This document shows positions 1 to 8,726 of a DNA stretch of 64,000 nucleotides, piece after piece. Position numbers and translations under genes: made by a program. Below the pieces are notes generated by a model. The model made no database searches and had not been told where the DNA came from. It saw nothing but the letters and a program-made list of their open reading frames with translations. Position 1 is the first letter of the stretch. Every line of letters begins with the position of its first letter. The DNA comes from TMP-86 sp044226865 (GTDB lineage Bacteria; Pseudomonadota; Gammaproteobacteria; Steroidobacterales; Steroidobacteraceae), in assembly GCA_044226865.1 (NCBI GenBank), contig JBGAGE010000002.1, positions 1 to 64,000 on the forward strand, written 5' to 3'.

Positions 1-56
1 GACTCGGGGGAGAAATAGCTGAACATCTGGCTCTGGGGATCCACTTCACCGCGCAT
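1..56 (-). CDS. N-terminus of an IS transposase (cut by window edge)
   Basis: Read on the minus strand from the ATG at 56, the sequence encodes MRGEVDPQSQMFSYFSPE and then leaves the window. This opening is typical of IS4/IS5-group DDE transposases, whose N-termini often read MRG...FSY followed by a RVP.DHPLR segment. Only about 18 residues are visible, so the family is a recognition call rather than a proof. The end of the element should lie between 57 and roughly 130, but no inverted repeat can be confirmed with the partner end outside the window. Confidence 0.6.
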   Translation of the reverse strand, partial: MRGEVDPQSQMFSYFSPE

Positions 57-318
57 CAGATCCGGCTCCGCGTTCAATCGATGCAACGAATTTTACGCCG
101 ATCCGTTCCAACTATGTGTTTTGCATCAAGCTGCTAGGGATCGAAGGTTCGCCAACGAATGTGGGTCAGGAAACCGGGCCGAACAGCATCAGATTAAGTC
201 GTTGGATCAACGCGCGTTGCGAAATCGTCCGAGGCCACCTCGAAACCCTCAGTCGGGCATCTTCTATCAATAATCCCCAGATTCAACAGAACCCGAATTC
301 ACCTCGTAGCCGTAGTCG

Positions 319-432
319 ATGGACATTGCCGGCACGCTGACCCTGCACGGCGTGACGCGCCCGATTGGCCTCACCGCCGCCAATAACGGTGGCTATGCAG
401 GCATACCGACAACGGACCCGCCACCGTACTAG
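319..432 (+). pseudogene. YceI-like protein fragment
   Basis: A 37-codon stretch reads DIAGTLTLHGVTRPIGLTAA and so on to a stop at 430-432. The piece LTLHGVTRP is a hallmark of YceI-family periplasmic lipid-binding beta-barrels, where it sits in the middle of a protein of about 190 residues. An in-frame TAG lies just upstream at 313-315, and the usual N-terminal half and C-terminal half are both absent. With the transposase at 1-56 next door, this looks like a remnant left by insertion or deletion. Nothing else coding is seen between 57 and 318. Confidence 0.5.
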
Positions 433-1091
433 TGCGGCGCGATCAGCAGACACCCGGTCGCCAACAGGCCTGCGCCGATGACCGAAGCGAGTCGCGGCGA
501 GCCCAACCGCTCGACGTAGATCGCCACGGTGACGATTGCCATGGCGCTCAGGTCCATGACGCCCAGCACCAGCAGGCACGCGGTGAGCGGCGAGCAGCAA
601 TAAACGCATTGAAGGCCAAGCCGAAGCCCCGCCTGCCATGCGTCGCCGCCTGCGGTGCGTCGACAGCAATGCAGCAGCCGCGCCTTCCACGGCGTGAACT
701 GCGCCAGACCGGCGAACAGCACCACCCAGCCGCCCAATCGGGGTATTGCCAACGAAGTTAGGAGTGCGCCGACCGGAAACAGCAGCGCGCCACAAGCTAT
801 CCACACACCAAAATAGGCCGTTGCGAAGCGCAGCGCAGCCCACGTTTCAGCGTAGTGCCGAAGGTGCGGCAGGATCACCGGCAGCATCATGGCCATCATC
901 ATCACCGACCACATTCCAAGGAAGGTGACAGCCGTCTTCCACCACCCCTGGCCGGGCATCGGCAACCATGGCATTCCCTCGCATGGCATGGCGCTCATCG
1001 CACCGCACCACATCACGGTGACGACGGCGCTGGCGATGTACACCAGCGCTGCCGTGCCATGCACACCGCTATCGCGCGCAATATTCATCAT
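429..1091 (-). CDS. DUF2182 integral membrane protein
   Basis: A protein of about 220 residues with several hydrophobic segments: an N-terminal helix around LVYIASAVVTVMW, a MMMAMMLPVILPHL segment, and two or three C-terminal helices. It matches DUF2182, annotated as a predicted metal-binding integral membrane protein of unknown function. A HxxHC-like area is replaced here by a Cys cluster (LHCC and CVYCC). The start is the ATG pair at 1091/1088, behind GGTGGAAG. A longer frame from 1136 exists but lacks that site. It overlaps the upstream DUF899 gene by 23 bases, so the two are probably translated together. Confidence 0.75.
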   Translation of the reverse strand: MMNIARDSGVHGTAALVYIASAVVTVMWCGAMSAMPCEGMPWLPMPGQGWWKTAVTFLGMWSVMMMAMMLPVILPHLRHYAETWAALRFATAYFGVWIACGALLFPVGALLTSLAIPRLGGWVVLFAGLAQFTPWKARLLHCCRRTAGGDAWQAGLRLGLQCVYCCSPLTACLLVLGVMDLSAMAIVTVAIYVERLGSPRLASVIGAGLLATGCLLIAPH

Positions 1092-1833
1092 GGCGCTTCC
1101 ACCAGATGCCCTGTTCATTGCGGCCCAGCGGCGCACGGTCCAGCCACTGATACATGTTCCAGACCTGATCCAGGCCCCGCGCGTAGGCCGAATAGGTGTG
1201 AAAAATCTCGCCCTCCCGCAGGATGAACGCGCTCAGCCCCGGTCGATCGAGGCTGTAGGTCGCAGCATCCGTGCCCACGCCCTTGGCAATGGCCGACACG
1301 ATGGGGTTGGGATCCGCCACCGCATCCATCGCGTGCGCGCCCCGTGCATAGTTGTATTCGATGGTTCCGGCGCGCTGCTCTTCCTCGGAGAAGGACACAT
1401 TGAAATCGAAGTTGAACCTGCCGTCCGCGGATGACACCCACGGGAAGCCCCATCCCATGCGACGCCGGTAATCCAGCAGCTTGGCGATCGGTGCCCGCGA
1501 GACGACGGTCAACGCGACATCGTGGTTCTCCAGATGCACGGCAATGCCGTTGAAACCGTCGGCAATGGCGGAGCAAGAGGGGCAGCCCTGCGTCCAGGTA
1601 GGACCGAACATGAAGTGATACACGAGCAGCTGCGAGCGGCCGCGGAACAGATCCTTCAACGACACCTCGCCCTGTTCGGCGTCGAACGTATAGCTCGAGT
1701 CCACGCGGACCCACGGGAGCGACTGGCGGCGCCGCGCGAGCTCGTCACTTTGCCGCGTGAGCTCCTTCTCCGCCTGTAACAGTTCCAGGCGCGCCTTGCG
1801 CCACTGATCACGGGTTGTAATGGTAGGGGACAT
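1069..1833 (-). CDS. DUF899 thioredoxin-fold protein
   Basis: A 254-residue DUF899-family protein. Its fold is thioredoxin-like and its function is not established. Family signatures are YHFMFGPTWTQGCPSCS in the middle, followed by FNGIAVHLENHDV, and a C-terminal WLDRAPLGRNE. The Cys pair in GCPSCS occupies the position of a redox centre. The start at 1833 (MSPTITTRDQW) is chosen over an in-frame upstream Met because AGAAGGAAG precedes it at good spacing. It is the first gene of a two-gene unit with DUF2182 and diverges from the HTH regulator at 1943 across 109 bases. Confidence 0.85.
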   Translation of the reverse strand: MSPTITTRDQWRKARLELLQAEKELTRQSDELARRRQSLPWVRVDSSYTFDAEQGEVSLKDLFRGRSQLLVYHFMFGPTWTQGCPSCSAIADGFNGIAVHLENHDVALTVVSRAPIAKLLDYRRRMGWGFPWVSSADGRFNFDFNVSFSEEEQRAGTIEYNYARGAHAMDAVADPNPIVSAIAKGVGTDAATYSLDRPGLSAFILREGEIFHTYSAYARGLDQVWNMYQWLDRAPLGRNEQGIWWKRHDEYCAR

Positions 1834-1942
1834 GATGCTTCCTTCTATGTGGGTGGTTCGAGAGACGGAAAATGTGATCTCATGAGGCGCATATTGGGTC
1901 TCAGGAATCCGAAGCGGGAGTGACAAGATTGTCGGGATTCAC

Positions 1943-3163
1943 GTGGATTCGTTGATTACCGCTGCGGCACGCGCGCTGGCAACCGGGGATCCGCTTGGCG
2001 CGCTGAATCGCATTGCGCTGCGTAAGGATCCGCCGGCATTGGCGTTGCGAGGCATCGCCATGGCTCAACTTGGCGATTTCGCCAAGGCCAAGGATCTGCT
2101 GCGAGCGGCGATCCGGACATTTGGCGCACGCGAAGGGCTGGCGCGCGCCCGCTGTATCGTGGCGGAAGCCGAACTCGCCTTGGCCTCGCGCGACTTGGGA
2201 CGCCCCCCGGAAATGCTGGACGCAGCGCGTTCCGTGCTCGAGAAGCACGGTGATCGCCTGAACGCCACGCATGCCCGCTACATCCAGATCCGCCGGCTGC
2301 TCTTGCTTGGGCGCCTCGATGATGCCGATGCGCTGCTCATAGAACTCGACCGGCGCGATCTGCCCCCGGCCTTGCAGGCGACGCACGAACTCATCGTTGC
2401 CGGTATTGCCATGCGCCGCGTCCGCGCGAGACTTGCGCGGCTGGCACTGGAGCGGGCCGCGCAGTGCGCGCGCGCCGCACGCATCCCTGCCCTTGCCGCC
2501 GAAGTCGAGGCGGCCACCGCCGTACTCAACGCGCCTGCAGCGCGGCTCATCGCAACCGGCGAGTCGCGCCTGCTGACACTGGAGGAAGTGGAAGGCCTGT
2601 TCGAGTCCGGCGTTTTGATCGTCGACGCTTGTCGCTACGCGCTGCGAAGACCCGGTCAGGTCATCCCGCTCGCGGGGCGCGAGGTGCTGTTTTGTCTTGC
2701 GCGCGCGCTCGCCGAAGCCTGGCCGAATGACCTCTCGCGCAATGACCTGGTTCGCCGCGCCTTTCGTCTCAAGCAGGCCGATGAATCACTGCGCGCTCGC
2801 CTGCGCGTGGAGATGGGCCGCTTGCGCAAGGCGATCGAGCCGCTGGCCACGATCTCGGCCACGCCGCAAGGATTTCAGCTCCAGCCGATCGCCTCCTCGC
2901 GTGTCGTGGTGTTGGCGCGGCCCGTCGAGGAGGAACACGCCGGCCTGCTCGCCTTCCTCGCCGATGGCGAGTCATGGGGCACCTCCGCCCTGGCGCTGGC
3001 TCTGGACACGAGCCAGCGGAGTGTGCAACGCGCGCTCGATGAGCTAGCAACCACGGGTAAGGTGCAGGCCTTCGGCGCGGGCCGCGCGCGGCGCTGGATG
3101 ACCCCGCCACTGCCCGGTATCGCGACGACCTTGTTACTCCCGAGCCCGTTGCCCAATGGCTAG
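1943..3163 (+). CDS. Large winged-helix transcriptional regulator with TPR-like N-terminus
   Basis: 406 residues. Roughly the first 190 residues are Ala/Leu-rich helical pairs resembling TPR/SEL-type repeats (for example LALRGIAMAQLGDFAKAKDL). About residues 205-300 (VLIVDACRYALRRPGQVIPL, then LSRNDLVRRAF, then LRARLRVEMGRLRKAI) resemble an OmpR-type winged helix. Another HTH-like part (SALALALDTSQRSVQRALDE) lies near the C-terminus. It starts with GTG. The gene diverges from DUF899-DUF2182 and is followed at 28 bases by the beta-propeller gene, so it may control both. The inducer is unknown. Confidence 0.7.
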   Translation: MDSLITAAARALATGDPLGALNRIALRKDPPALALRGIAMAQLGDFAKAKDLLRAAIRTFGAREGLARARCIVAEAELALASRDLGRPPEMLDAARSVLEKHGDRLNATHARYIQIRRLLLLGRLDDADALLIELDRRDLPPALQATHELIVAGIAMRRVRARLARLALERAAQCARAARIPALAAEVEAATAVLNAPAARLIATGESRLLTLEEVEGLFESGVLIVDACRYALRRPGQVIPLAGREVLFCLARALAEAWPNDLSRNDLVRRAFRLKQADESLRARLRVEMGRLRKAIEPLATISATPQGFQLQPIASSRVVVLARPVEEEHAGLLAFLADGESWGTSALALALDTSQRSVQRALDELATTGKVQAFGAGRARRWMTPPLPGIATTLLLPSPLPNG

Positions 3164-3190
3164 AATGCCTGGCATTGAAGGAGCAACGCC

Positions 3191-3826
3191 ATGAAGAAAT
3201 CTGCAGCGCACGTCGTCCGGGAATTCGGCCCCTTCCCTGATACGCCCAATGTGGGCGGCGTCACTTTCGACGGCAACAATGTGTGGGCCGCCTGCGGCGA
3301 CAGACTCAATGCCATCGACCCCGCTACGGGCAAGGTGCAGCGCTCGCTCGATGTGCCGGCGCATGCGGGCACCGCCTTCGATGGCCAGCACCTCTATCAG
3401 ATCTCCGAAAGCCAAATCCGCAAGATAGACCCGGCCACGGGCAAGGTTCTGTCGACGATTCCCGCGCCAGGCAGTGGTGGGGATTCCGGCATGGCGTGGG
3501 CGGAAGGCTCGCTATGGGTGGGTGAGTACCGCGCGCGAAAGATCCACCAGGTCGATCCGGCCACCGGCAAGGTGCTGCGCAGCATCGAGTCCAATCGCTT
3601 TGTGACCGGCGTCACCTGGCATGGCGATGAACTCTGGCACGCCACGTGGGAAGGCGATGAGAGCGAGCTGCGGCATGTCGATGAAAAGTCCGGGGAAGTG
3701 ATTGAGACTCTGGAGTTGCCAGCAGGCGTGAATGTGTCGGGACTGGAGTCCGACGGACGCGATACGTTCTATTGCGGCGGCGGCGGCACCGGCAAGGTCC
3801 GTGCGGTGAGGCGCGTCAAGCGCTGA
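3191..3826 (+). CDS. Cytoplasmic beta-propeller protein, glutamine cyclotransferase-like
   Basis: 211 residues with no signal peptide. Three spaced copies of IDPATGKV (or VDPATGKV) mark blades of a YVTN/PQQ-like or glutaminyl cyclase-like beta-propeller. The protein has about five blade units, which is short for a closed propeller, so it may dimerise or be an abbreviated member. No catalytic residues can be assigned. AAGGAG precedes the ATG. It lies 28 bases after the HTH regulator on the same strand and is probably co-transcribed with it. Confidence 0.7.
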   Translation: MKKSAAHVVREFGPFPDTPNVGGVTFDGNNVWAACGDRLNAIDPATGKVQRSLDVPAHAGTAFDGQHLYQISESQIRKIDPATGKVLSTIPAPGSGGDSGMAWAEGSLWVGEYRARKIHQVDPATGKVLRSIESNRFVTGVTWHGDELWHATWEGDESELRHVDEKSGEVIETLELPAGVNVSGLESDGRDTFYCGGGGTGKVRAVRRVKR

Positions 3827-3858
3827 CGGAAGTCCATCGCCCCTGGCGGCCACCGCGA

Positions 3859-4218
3859 CTAAGTGACCATGGATTTGAAGCCGCCAAAAATCATCCGCCT
3901 CCCATCAAACGGGACCGCTCCCGGCTTCGCGTACGCAGCAAAACGGGGGTCGTTCATGACCTTGGCCATCACCTGATCGCGATGTCGACGCGATTTATAA
4001 ACGATATAGGAAAACCAGACCTCCTCACCGGCTTTGAGTTTGACCGCCCGGGGAAACGAGGTGAGCTTACCGACCGGAACATCGTCAGCGCAGCATTCGC
4101 GATAGTCGAGCGCGCCGTATTCGCGCCACACCTTGGCACCGAGACGCGCCATGCGCAGGTATTTGGCACGGTTGCGCTTCGGGATGGCGAGAACAAATCC
4201 ATCGACATAATCAGACAT
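3859..4218 (-). CDS. DUF1428 domain protein
   Basis: A 119-residue protein of the DUF1428 family, small ferredoxin-like alpha/beta proteins of unknown function. Family features seen are the opening MSDYVDGFVLAIPKRN, the central WREYGALDYRECCADDVP, and the closing PFDGRRMIFGGFKSMV. The start at 4218 is preceded by AGGGGAG; an in-frame Met much further upstream at 4365 lacks support. It converges on the beta-propeller gene and stands before the SRPBCC/ArsR pair, from which it is separated by 165 bases with no other gene. Confidence 0.9.
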   Translation of the reverse strand: MSDYVDGFVLAIPKRNRAKYLRMARLGAKVWREYGALDYRECCADDVPVGKLTSFPRAVKLKAGEEVWFSYIVYKSRRHRDQVMAKVMNDPRFAAYAKPGAVPFDGRRMIFGGFKSMVT

Positions 4219-4383
4219 GGCTACTCCCCTGTTTGGTGGCAACGCCTTGCAGTCCAACGAATGCCGGGACGGTGGTCGATTCCAAGCTTCTGGACACCCA
4301 ACTGGAATTCGACACACGGCATCATTCACGTTCAAGACCGGCAGGGATGATATCTGTCGTCTCACATGATTGAAAACGCTATA

Positions 4384-4884
4384 TCAGCCCGACATGCGTT
4401 TGCCGGTTTCAAGGAGTGACTTCAGATCGCTGAGAATCCAGTTCCATCCGCCTCCACCCCGGGTGTCAAATTTGGAAATGGTGGCCGCCGCCATCATGGG
4501 CGCGCCCTGCATTTCATGCGTGACACTCAGTCGGCAGAAGCCAGCTTCCGTTTGTTCGATTTCCCAGGTGACGCGGGTAAACCCCTCGGCGCGATTGGCA
4601 TCGCTGAACAGCCAACGGTAGGTATGAACCAACTTTCGCGGAGGGTCCACTTCCAGCACTTTTCCGTCAATGATGGTGTCCGGCAGGCCAAACGATTTCA
4701 TCTGAGCATTGGCCTTGTATCGGAAATCTCCTCCGGCTTGTAGATCCAGTTCGACGGCGGCGCCATAGCCGTACCGTTCAGTCCAACCAGGAGTCGTGAT
4801 GGCCTCCCATATCTGCAACGGGGACGCCTTGATATAGATCTCATGAATACGGGTGACTATGCTCTCTTTCTTGCTGGCTTCCAT
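4384..4884 (-). CDS. SRPBCC (AHSA1/START-like) protein
   Basis: 166 residues of the SRPBCC superfamily, a helix-grip fold with a hydrophobic ligand pocket (activator of Hsp90 ATPase 1-like branch). Typical elements are IYIKASPLQIWEAITTP at the N-terminus, GGDFRYK, and PPRKLVHTYRW, closing with a long C-terminal helix (LSDLKSLLETGKRM). It overlaps the upstream ArsR gene by 28 bases. ArsR-SRPBCC pairs are common, with the ArsR protein repressing the pair. The ligand is unknown. Confidence 0.88.
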   Translation of the reverse strand: MEASKKESIVTRIHEIYIKASPLQIWEAITTPGWTERYGYGAAVELDLQAGGDFRYKANAQMKSFGLPDTIIDGKVLEVDPPRKLVHTYRWLFSDANRAEGFTRVTWEIEQTEAGFCRLSVTHEMQGAPMMAAATISKFDTRGGGGWNWILSDLKSLLETGKRMSG

Positions 4885-5201
4885 TTAGCGTTCTCCAGGG
4901 TGGACTTGAGATTGGCCAAGGCGGCGAGCTCGGGTGCGGTGTACTTGTTGATCCAGCGGTCATGAATCAGACGGATCGGGACGGCGTTCAGATAGTGGTG
5001 CTTTTCGCGACCGACCTTCCGGGTAACCACCAACCCCGCCTTTTCCAACACGCGAAGGTGCTTCATGACACCGAATCGCGACATCGCCATCGGTTCTTCC
5101 AACTCACCGAGAGTCTGGCCGTCATTGCGGTGCAACCGATCGAGCAAGGCCCGTCGGGACGAATCAGCTAGCGCCTTGAATACCTGATCATCATCGTTCA
5201 T
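4857..5201 (-). CDS. ArsR-family repressor
   Basis: 114-residue winged-helix protein: VFKALADSSRRALLDRL, then the recognition region MSRFGVMKHLRVLEKAG and a wing with GREKHHYLN. No metal-binding Cys pair is visible in the recognition helix, so it probably senses something other than a thiophilic metal, as expected for the SRPBCC-linked ArsR group. It is the first gene of a two-gene unit and sits 13 bases downstream of a 6+4+6 palindrome, which suggests autoregulation. Confidence 0.9.
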   Translation of the reverse strand: MNDDDQVFKALADSSRRALLDRLHRNDGQTLGELEEPMAMSRFGVMKHLRVLEKAGLVVTRKVGREKHHYLNAVPIRLIHDRWINKYTAPELAALANLKSTLENAKWKPARKRA

Positions 5202-5214
5202 GGAAAGATAATAC

Positions 5215-5230
5215 GTGACCTTTCGGTCAC
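5215..5230. promoter_or_regulatory. Palindromic operator GTGACC-N4-GGTCAC
   Basis: GTGACCTTTCGGTCAC is a perfect inverted repeat with 6-base arms and a 4-base spacer, ending 13 bases before the ArsR start codon. ArsR-family repressors bind symmetric sites overlapping their own promoters, so this is the expected autoregulatory operator. The assignment is inferred from position and symmetry. Confidence 0.65.
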
Positions 5231-5383
5231 CTGTAAAGAACCAACGGTGGGTGGATCAAGGCCCCGCGAAGTCACGGTTCATTCCCTGGCACCCGGGCAC
5301 AAGATCTGAACTGGCGGAACGCCTTCGACCAGACGGAAGCGCAGAGAAGGAGTTGGCCGTGGTGCAACAGAACCCAACGGACA

Positions 5384-5408
5384 CCCGGCTGCAATGCCTG
5401 CAGCCGGG
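5384..5408 (-). terminator. Strong hairpin after the 5421 TBDR
   Basis: CCCGGCTGCA and TGCAGCCGGG form a perfect 10-base stem with a 5-base loop, starting 12 bases beyond the stop codon of the receptor gene. The run after the stem on the minus strand is U-containing but not a clean U-tract, so it could be a rho-independent terminator or an mRNA-stabilising hairpin. Confidence 0.55.
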
Positions 5409-5420
5409 CGCCCCGCCGCC

Positions 5421-7829
5421 TTAGAACTTGTAGCGAAAGTCCATCGTCACCGTGCGCGGCTCGCCCGGCACGAGATGGTTCACCTGATAGATCTCGCCGG
5501 TGGGCAAGCCGCCGACGAAGTACACCTTGTCGAATGCATTCTTGACGCTGGCGGTCACCGCCCACGCACCATCGATGCCCTCGATGCCGACACGGAAGTT
5601 CGCCAGGTTGTACGAGCCGATCCGGGTACCCGCGGCGTTCTGCGACCGGGGAGTCGTAAAGGACTCGGTCTGGTCATACAAATCGCCGTGCAGCCGCAAC
5701 GCAAGCCGCGGGCCGATGGGGAACATCACATCCGCGAAAATCATGCCGGAGAAGTCTGGTGTATCCGTGACGGTGTCGAAAACCTGCGCAGAACCGTTCA
5801 CGAAGACCGTATCGTTGGCGAGCTTGGCTTTCGTGAAGTTCAGCGTACCACCCAGATCCAGCCACTTGACCGGCTTGATCTGCCCGTCGAGTTCCAAGCC
5901 ATAGGTCGTGCCCTTGGGGACATTGACGGTCAGCGCCGCCGGATTGCCGAACACGAGCGTATAGCCGGTACGCTGGCTGTTGCGAACCCAACTGTGGAAT
6001 GCCGCGACGTTGACGCGCGCAGGCGCGCCGCCGATCTCGCCGGCAAACTTCAGGCCCGCCTCGACGTCCGTCACCTGCTCGGCATCGTAGGCGTCTCCCG
6101 CCGTCGCTGCCGTACCGACGCGTGGCGCAACCAGGCCGTTGTAGCCGCCGCTCTTGAAGGCCCGGCGGGTGACGGCATAGAACAGCACCCGCTCGTTGAT
6201 CTGGTCCTGGATGCCGAACTGCCAGCTCAGCTTGTCGTAGGTCTTCGACTGGTCGTACGAGAACCCCGGCGGAGGCGTTGCTCCCAACGCCACACGGATC
6301 GAATCGTCCGTACCCACGAGCTTCCTGACTTCTTCGCTGGTGTAACGCAGCCCGGCCGTCAGGGATAGTCCGCCCTCGCCGATCTTGTACGTTCCCTGGG
6401 CATAACCCGCGATGGTCCGATTCTTGATCATGAACGAATTGACCTGCGACTGCCCGCCGAAGATCAGATCGAAGAAGTCAGCGTCCTGGCGCAACGAACT
6501 CTTTTCATCGGAGTAATAGACGCCGCCGACATACGACAACTTGCCGGCCGTACCCAACAACTGAACCTCTTCGGATATCTGTCGCGTCGGCTCCGCCTTT
6601 CTCTTGCCGCTGCCCTTGACGCCATTCGAGGAAATGCCATACGGAGAACCATCGGCATCATCGGCAATCGAGTACTTCAGGTTGGTGTAGCCAATGACGT
6701 TCTTCAACGTGAGGTGATCGTTCAATTCAAATGTGCTCACGTTCGAGGCCACGATGTTGTGAGCCTTGTAGAGATTGGTGGCATCCGTGGCCACGGTGTA
6801 GGGGCCGCGCGCCCGTTGGGTGGCCACGTAGCTGGCCAGCCCCTCACTGGGGTGCTGCGGTGAGGAAAAGTAGGCATCGTAGAACCCGGGGGCCGCTGGC
6901 GCAAATTGGGGTGGCACGAAGGCCTGGAGTGTAGCGATTCCGGTGGCGCGGGCCAGCGGAGTCGCGGTTCCGGAATAGAGGAACTCGACCGGAATGAACG
7001 GCGGGTTTCCAGGCCCGCCTCCGAGGAACGGCAACAGCCCGGAGATGACGCCCACCGTGTTCTCGCTGTCGGCGCCGAAGTAGTCCACGACCAATTCGTT
7101 CTTGGACCGCTCGCCGATCTTCGCGGTGAGGCTCAAGCGTGCCCCGTATCGCTTGACGTCACCTTCCCTGCCGCCGTCATACAGGTTGTGCTGAAAACCG
7201 TCTCTCTTGTTGTAGTACACCGCCAGGCGACCCAGGAGGCGATCGCCCGCGATGGGCCCGCTGATCGCGCCTTCGAATTTCTTGGCCGAGTAGTTGCCTC
7301 CGAGGACATCCACGTAGCCGGTCAATTGCTCCGTCGGCTTGGCCGTCGTGAACAGCACGGCGCCGCCGGTGGCGCTGCGCCCGAACAGGGTGCCTTGGGG
7401 TCCCTTCAGCACCTGCACGGACTGCAGATCGTAATAGGCAGTCGAGCCGCCGGATCCGCCGATCTGGACTTCGTTGAAATAGGGCAACACACCCGGCCGT
7501 GTGCCGCTGAATGCATCGCGCGACTGGCCGCGCAGGGCGAAGTTGAGCTGGTTGGAGCTGGCTCCGGACCGGACGCTGAGGCCAGGGGCAGCGGCGCGCA
7601 GGTCATCTTCCGCACCGATCTGCGCGCGAGCCAACGTCTCTGCTGAAATCACCGCCACCGCGACCGGGGTGCGAGAAAGATTTTCATCCCGCCGTTGAGC
7701 GGTGACCGTCACTTCTTCAAGAAGCGCATAACCCGCCGGCTCTGGTAAGGACTGCGCCGCCACACCACCAGAATACAGGACAGCGCTGGTCACCAATGCC
7801 CGTCGAAAACCGCATCGAATGTCGTCCAT
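5421..7829 (-). CDS. TonB-dependent outer-membrane receptor
   Basis: About 802 residues. A signal peptide (RRALVTSAVLYSGGVAAQS) is followed by a TonB-box-like EEVTVTAQRR, a plug domain with VQVLKGPQGTLFGRSATGG, and a long barrel ending in DFRYKF. This TonB-box form and the FGRSATGGAV plug signature belong to the large receptor group of sphingomonads, Caulobacter and related heterotrophs that import organic substrates as well as siderophores. The start at 7829 follows GGGAGGGGG; an upstream in-frame start at 8030 has no signal peptide behind it. It diverges from the TetR-sulfotransferase-DUF1214 operon, so the imported compound may be that operon's substrate. Confidence 0.9.
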   Translation of the reverse strand: MDDIRCGFRRALVTSAVLYSGGVAAQSLPEPAGYALLEEVTVTAQRRDENLSRTPVAVAVISAETLARAQIGAEDDLRAAAPGLSVRSGASSNQLNFALRGQSRDAFSGTRPGVLPYFNEVQIGGSGGSTAYYDLQSVQVLKGPQGTLFGRSATGGAVLFTTAKPTEQLTGYVDVLGGNYSAKKFEGAISGPIAGDRLLGRLAVYYNKRDGFQHNLYDGGREGDVKRYGARLSLTAKIGERSKNELVVDYFGADSENTVGVISGLLPFLGGGPGNPPFIPVEFLYSGTATPLARATGIATLQAFVPPQFAPAAPGFYDAYFSSPQHPSEGLASYVATQRARGPYTVATDATNLYKAHNIVASNVSTFELNDHLTLKNVIGYTNLKYSIADDADGSPYGISSNGVKGSGKRKAEPTRQISEEVQLLGTAGKLSYVGGVYYSDEKSSLRQDADFFDLIFGGQSQVNSFMIKNRTIAGYAQGTYKIGEGGLSLTAGLRYTSEEVRKLVGTDDSIRVALGATPPPGFSYDQSKTYDKLSWQFGIQDQINERVLFYAVTRRAFKSGGYNGLVAPRVGTAATAGDAYDAEQVTDVEAGLKFAGEIGGAPARVNVAAFHSWVRNSQRTGYTLVFGNPAALTVNVPKGTTYGLELDGQIKPVKWLDLGGTLNFTKAKLANDTVFVNGSAQVFDTVTDTPDFSGMIFADVMFPIGPRLALRLHGDLYDQTESFTTPRSQNAAGTRIGSYNLANFRVGIEGIDGAWAVTASVKNAFDKVYFVGGLPTGEIYQVNHLVPGEPRTVTMDFRYKF

Positions 7830-8039
7830 ACCCCCTCCCAATAATTCCGGCGCATGGCCGGTAGCCATATGAATCGTTTCGTTCCACACCCGAAGGAGGA
7901 GGACAGCAACGCTCCCGCGTGCCTGCGCGTGGTCCTGCATGGAATCACGCATCCTCACTCCTGAATCAACTGCATTGCTATTGCACGGGGTCCGTATCGT
8001 GCGCTTGCAAACATTAGGCCACCATACCATACTCTCTTT

Positions 8040-8726
8040 ATGACTTTAGCGAGCGCTAAATCCATCCGCAAGCCTGCCAGGCCCGACACCAAATCCCGCA
8101 TCCTGGCGGCCGGCAAGGAATTGTTTGCCAGCAAGGGGTACGAGGGCGTCACCATTCGCGAGCTTGCAAGACACGCCAGAGTCACCCAGCCGTTGATCTA
8201 CCACCACTTCGGTGACAAGCGCGGCGCCTATCAAGCCGTGGTCACCAGCGTGTTTTCGAAGAAGGCCGTCGAAGGCAAGGCGGTGCTCGAGGCATTCTCC
8301 GACCCGGTGGATCAGGTGTATGCCTTCGTCACCTGGCTGGTGCGCTGCCTCCTGCACGATCGGGTGTATTCACGCCTCATGCACCTCGAGACCATCCGCA
8401 ATCCCTCCGCCGTGAGCCGTGAGCTGACCGAGCAGATGTGCCCGCCGAACTACCAGCGGCTCGAAGATTTGATGCGGCGGCTCAACCCCAACGACGATGC
8501 GGTGTCCCTTGCCTTCGGGCTGTATGCAGTGACCCTGGGCTTCACGATGTTCGTGCCGTTCGCCAAGGGAATGAGCGTCCGCAAGCCCGATTTCACCAGC
8601 ATTGATGCCGTGGTGCGGCACATCCTGGTGCTCGTTTTTCCGGGCAGGCCGGAACTGGCCCGCCCCCGGCCCGCGGTGGCCAAGGCAACCAATCGCGCCG
8701 TCAAGATGGGATCAGCACATGAGTGA
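8040..8726 (+). CDS. TetR-family regulator
   Basis: 228 residues with an N-terminal TetR HTH (SRILAAGKELFASKGYEGVT, then IRELARHARVTQPLIYHHFG) and a variable ligand-binding C-terminal domain. It is divergent from the TBDR at 5421-7829 and overlaps the sulfotransferase start by 8 bases, so it heads a four-gene unit. A perfect palindrome lies inside its first codons (8045-8060), so it probably represses its own operon and perhaps the receptor. Confidence 0.9.
   Translation: MTLASAKSIRKPARPDTKSRILAAGKELFASKGYEGVTIRELARHARVTQPLIYHHFGDKRGAYQAVVTSVFSKKAVEGKAVLEAFSDPVDQVYAFVTWLVRCLLHDRVYSRLMHLETIRNPSAVSRELTEQMCPPNYQRLEDLMRRLNPNDDAVSLAFGLYAVTLGFTMFVPFAKGMSVRKPDFTSIDAVVRHILVLVFPGRPELARPRPAVAKATNRAVKMGSAHE
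8045..8060. promoter_or_regulatory. Palindrome TTTAGCG-AG-CGCTAAA overlapping the tetR start
   Basis: TTTAGCGAGCGCTAAA has 7-base arms and a 2-base spacer and occupies codons 2-7 of the TetR gene. Its length and symmetry suit a TetR-dimer operator. A site inside the coding start would block elongation or cover a promoter just upstream; the receptor start is 215 bases away on the other side. Confidence 0.5.

Noticed and set aside
3191..3826. Repeated IDPATGKV-coding DNA as a tandem repeat element
   Set aside because: The repeats are blade motifs of the encoded beta-propeller, not a mobile or regulatory repeat.
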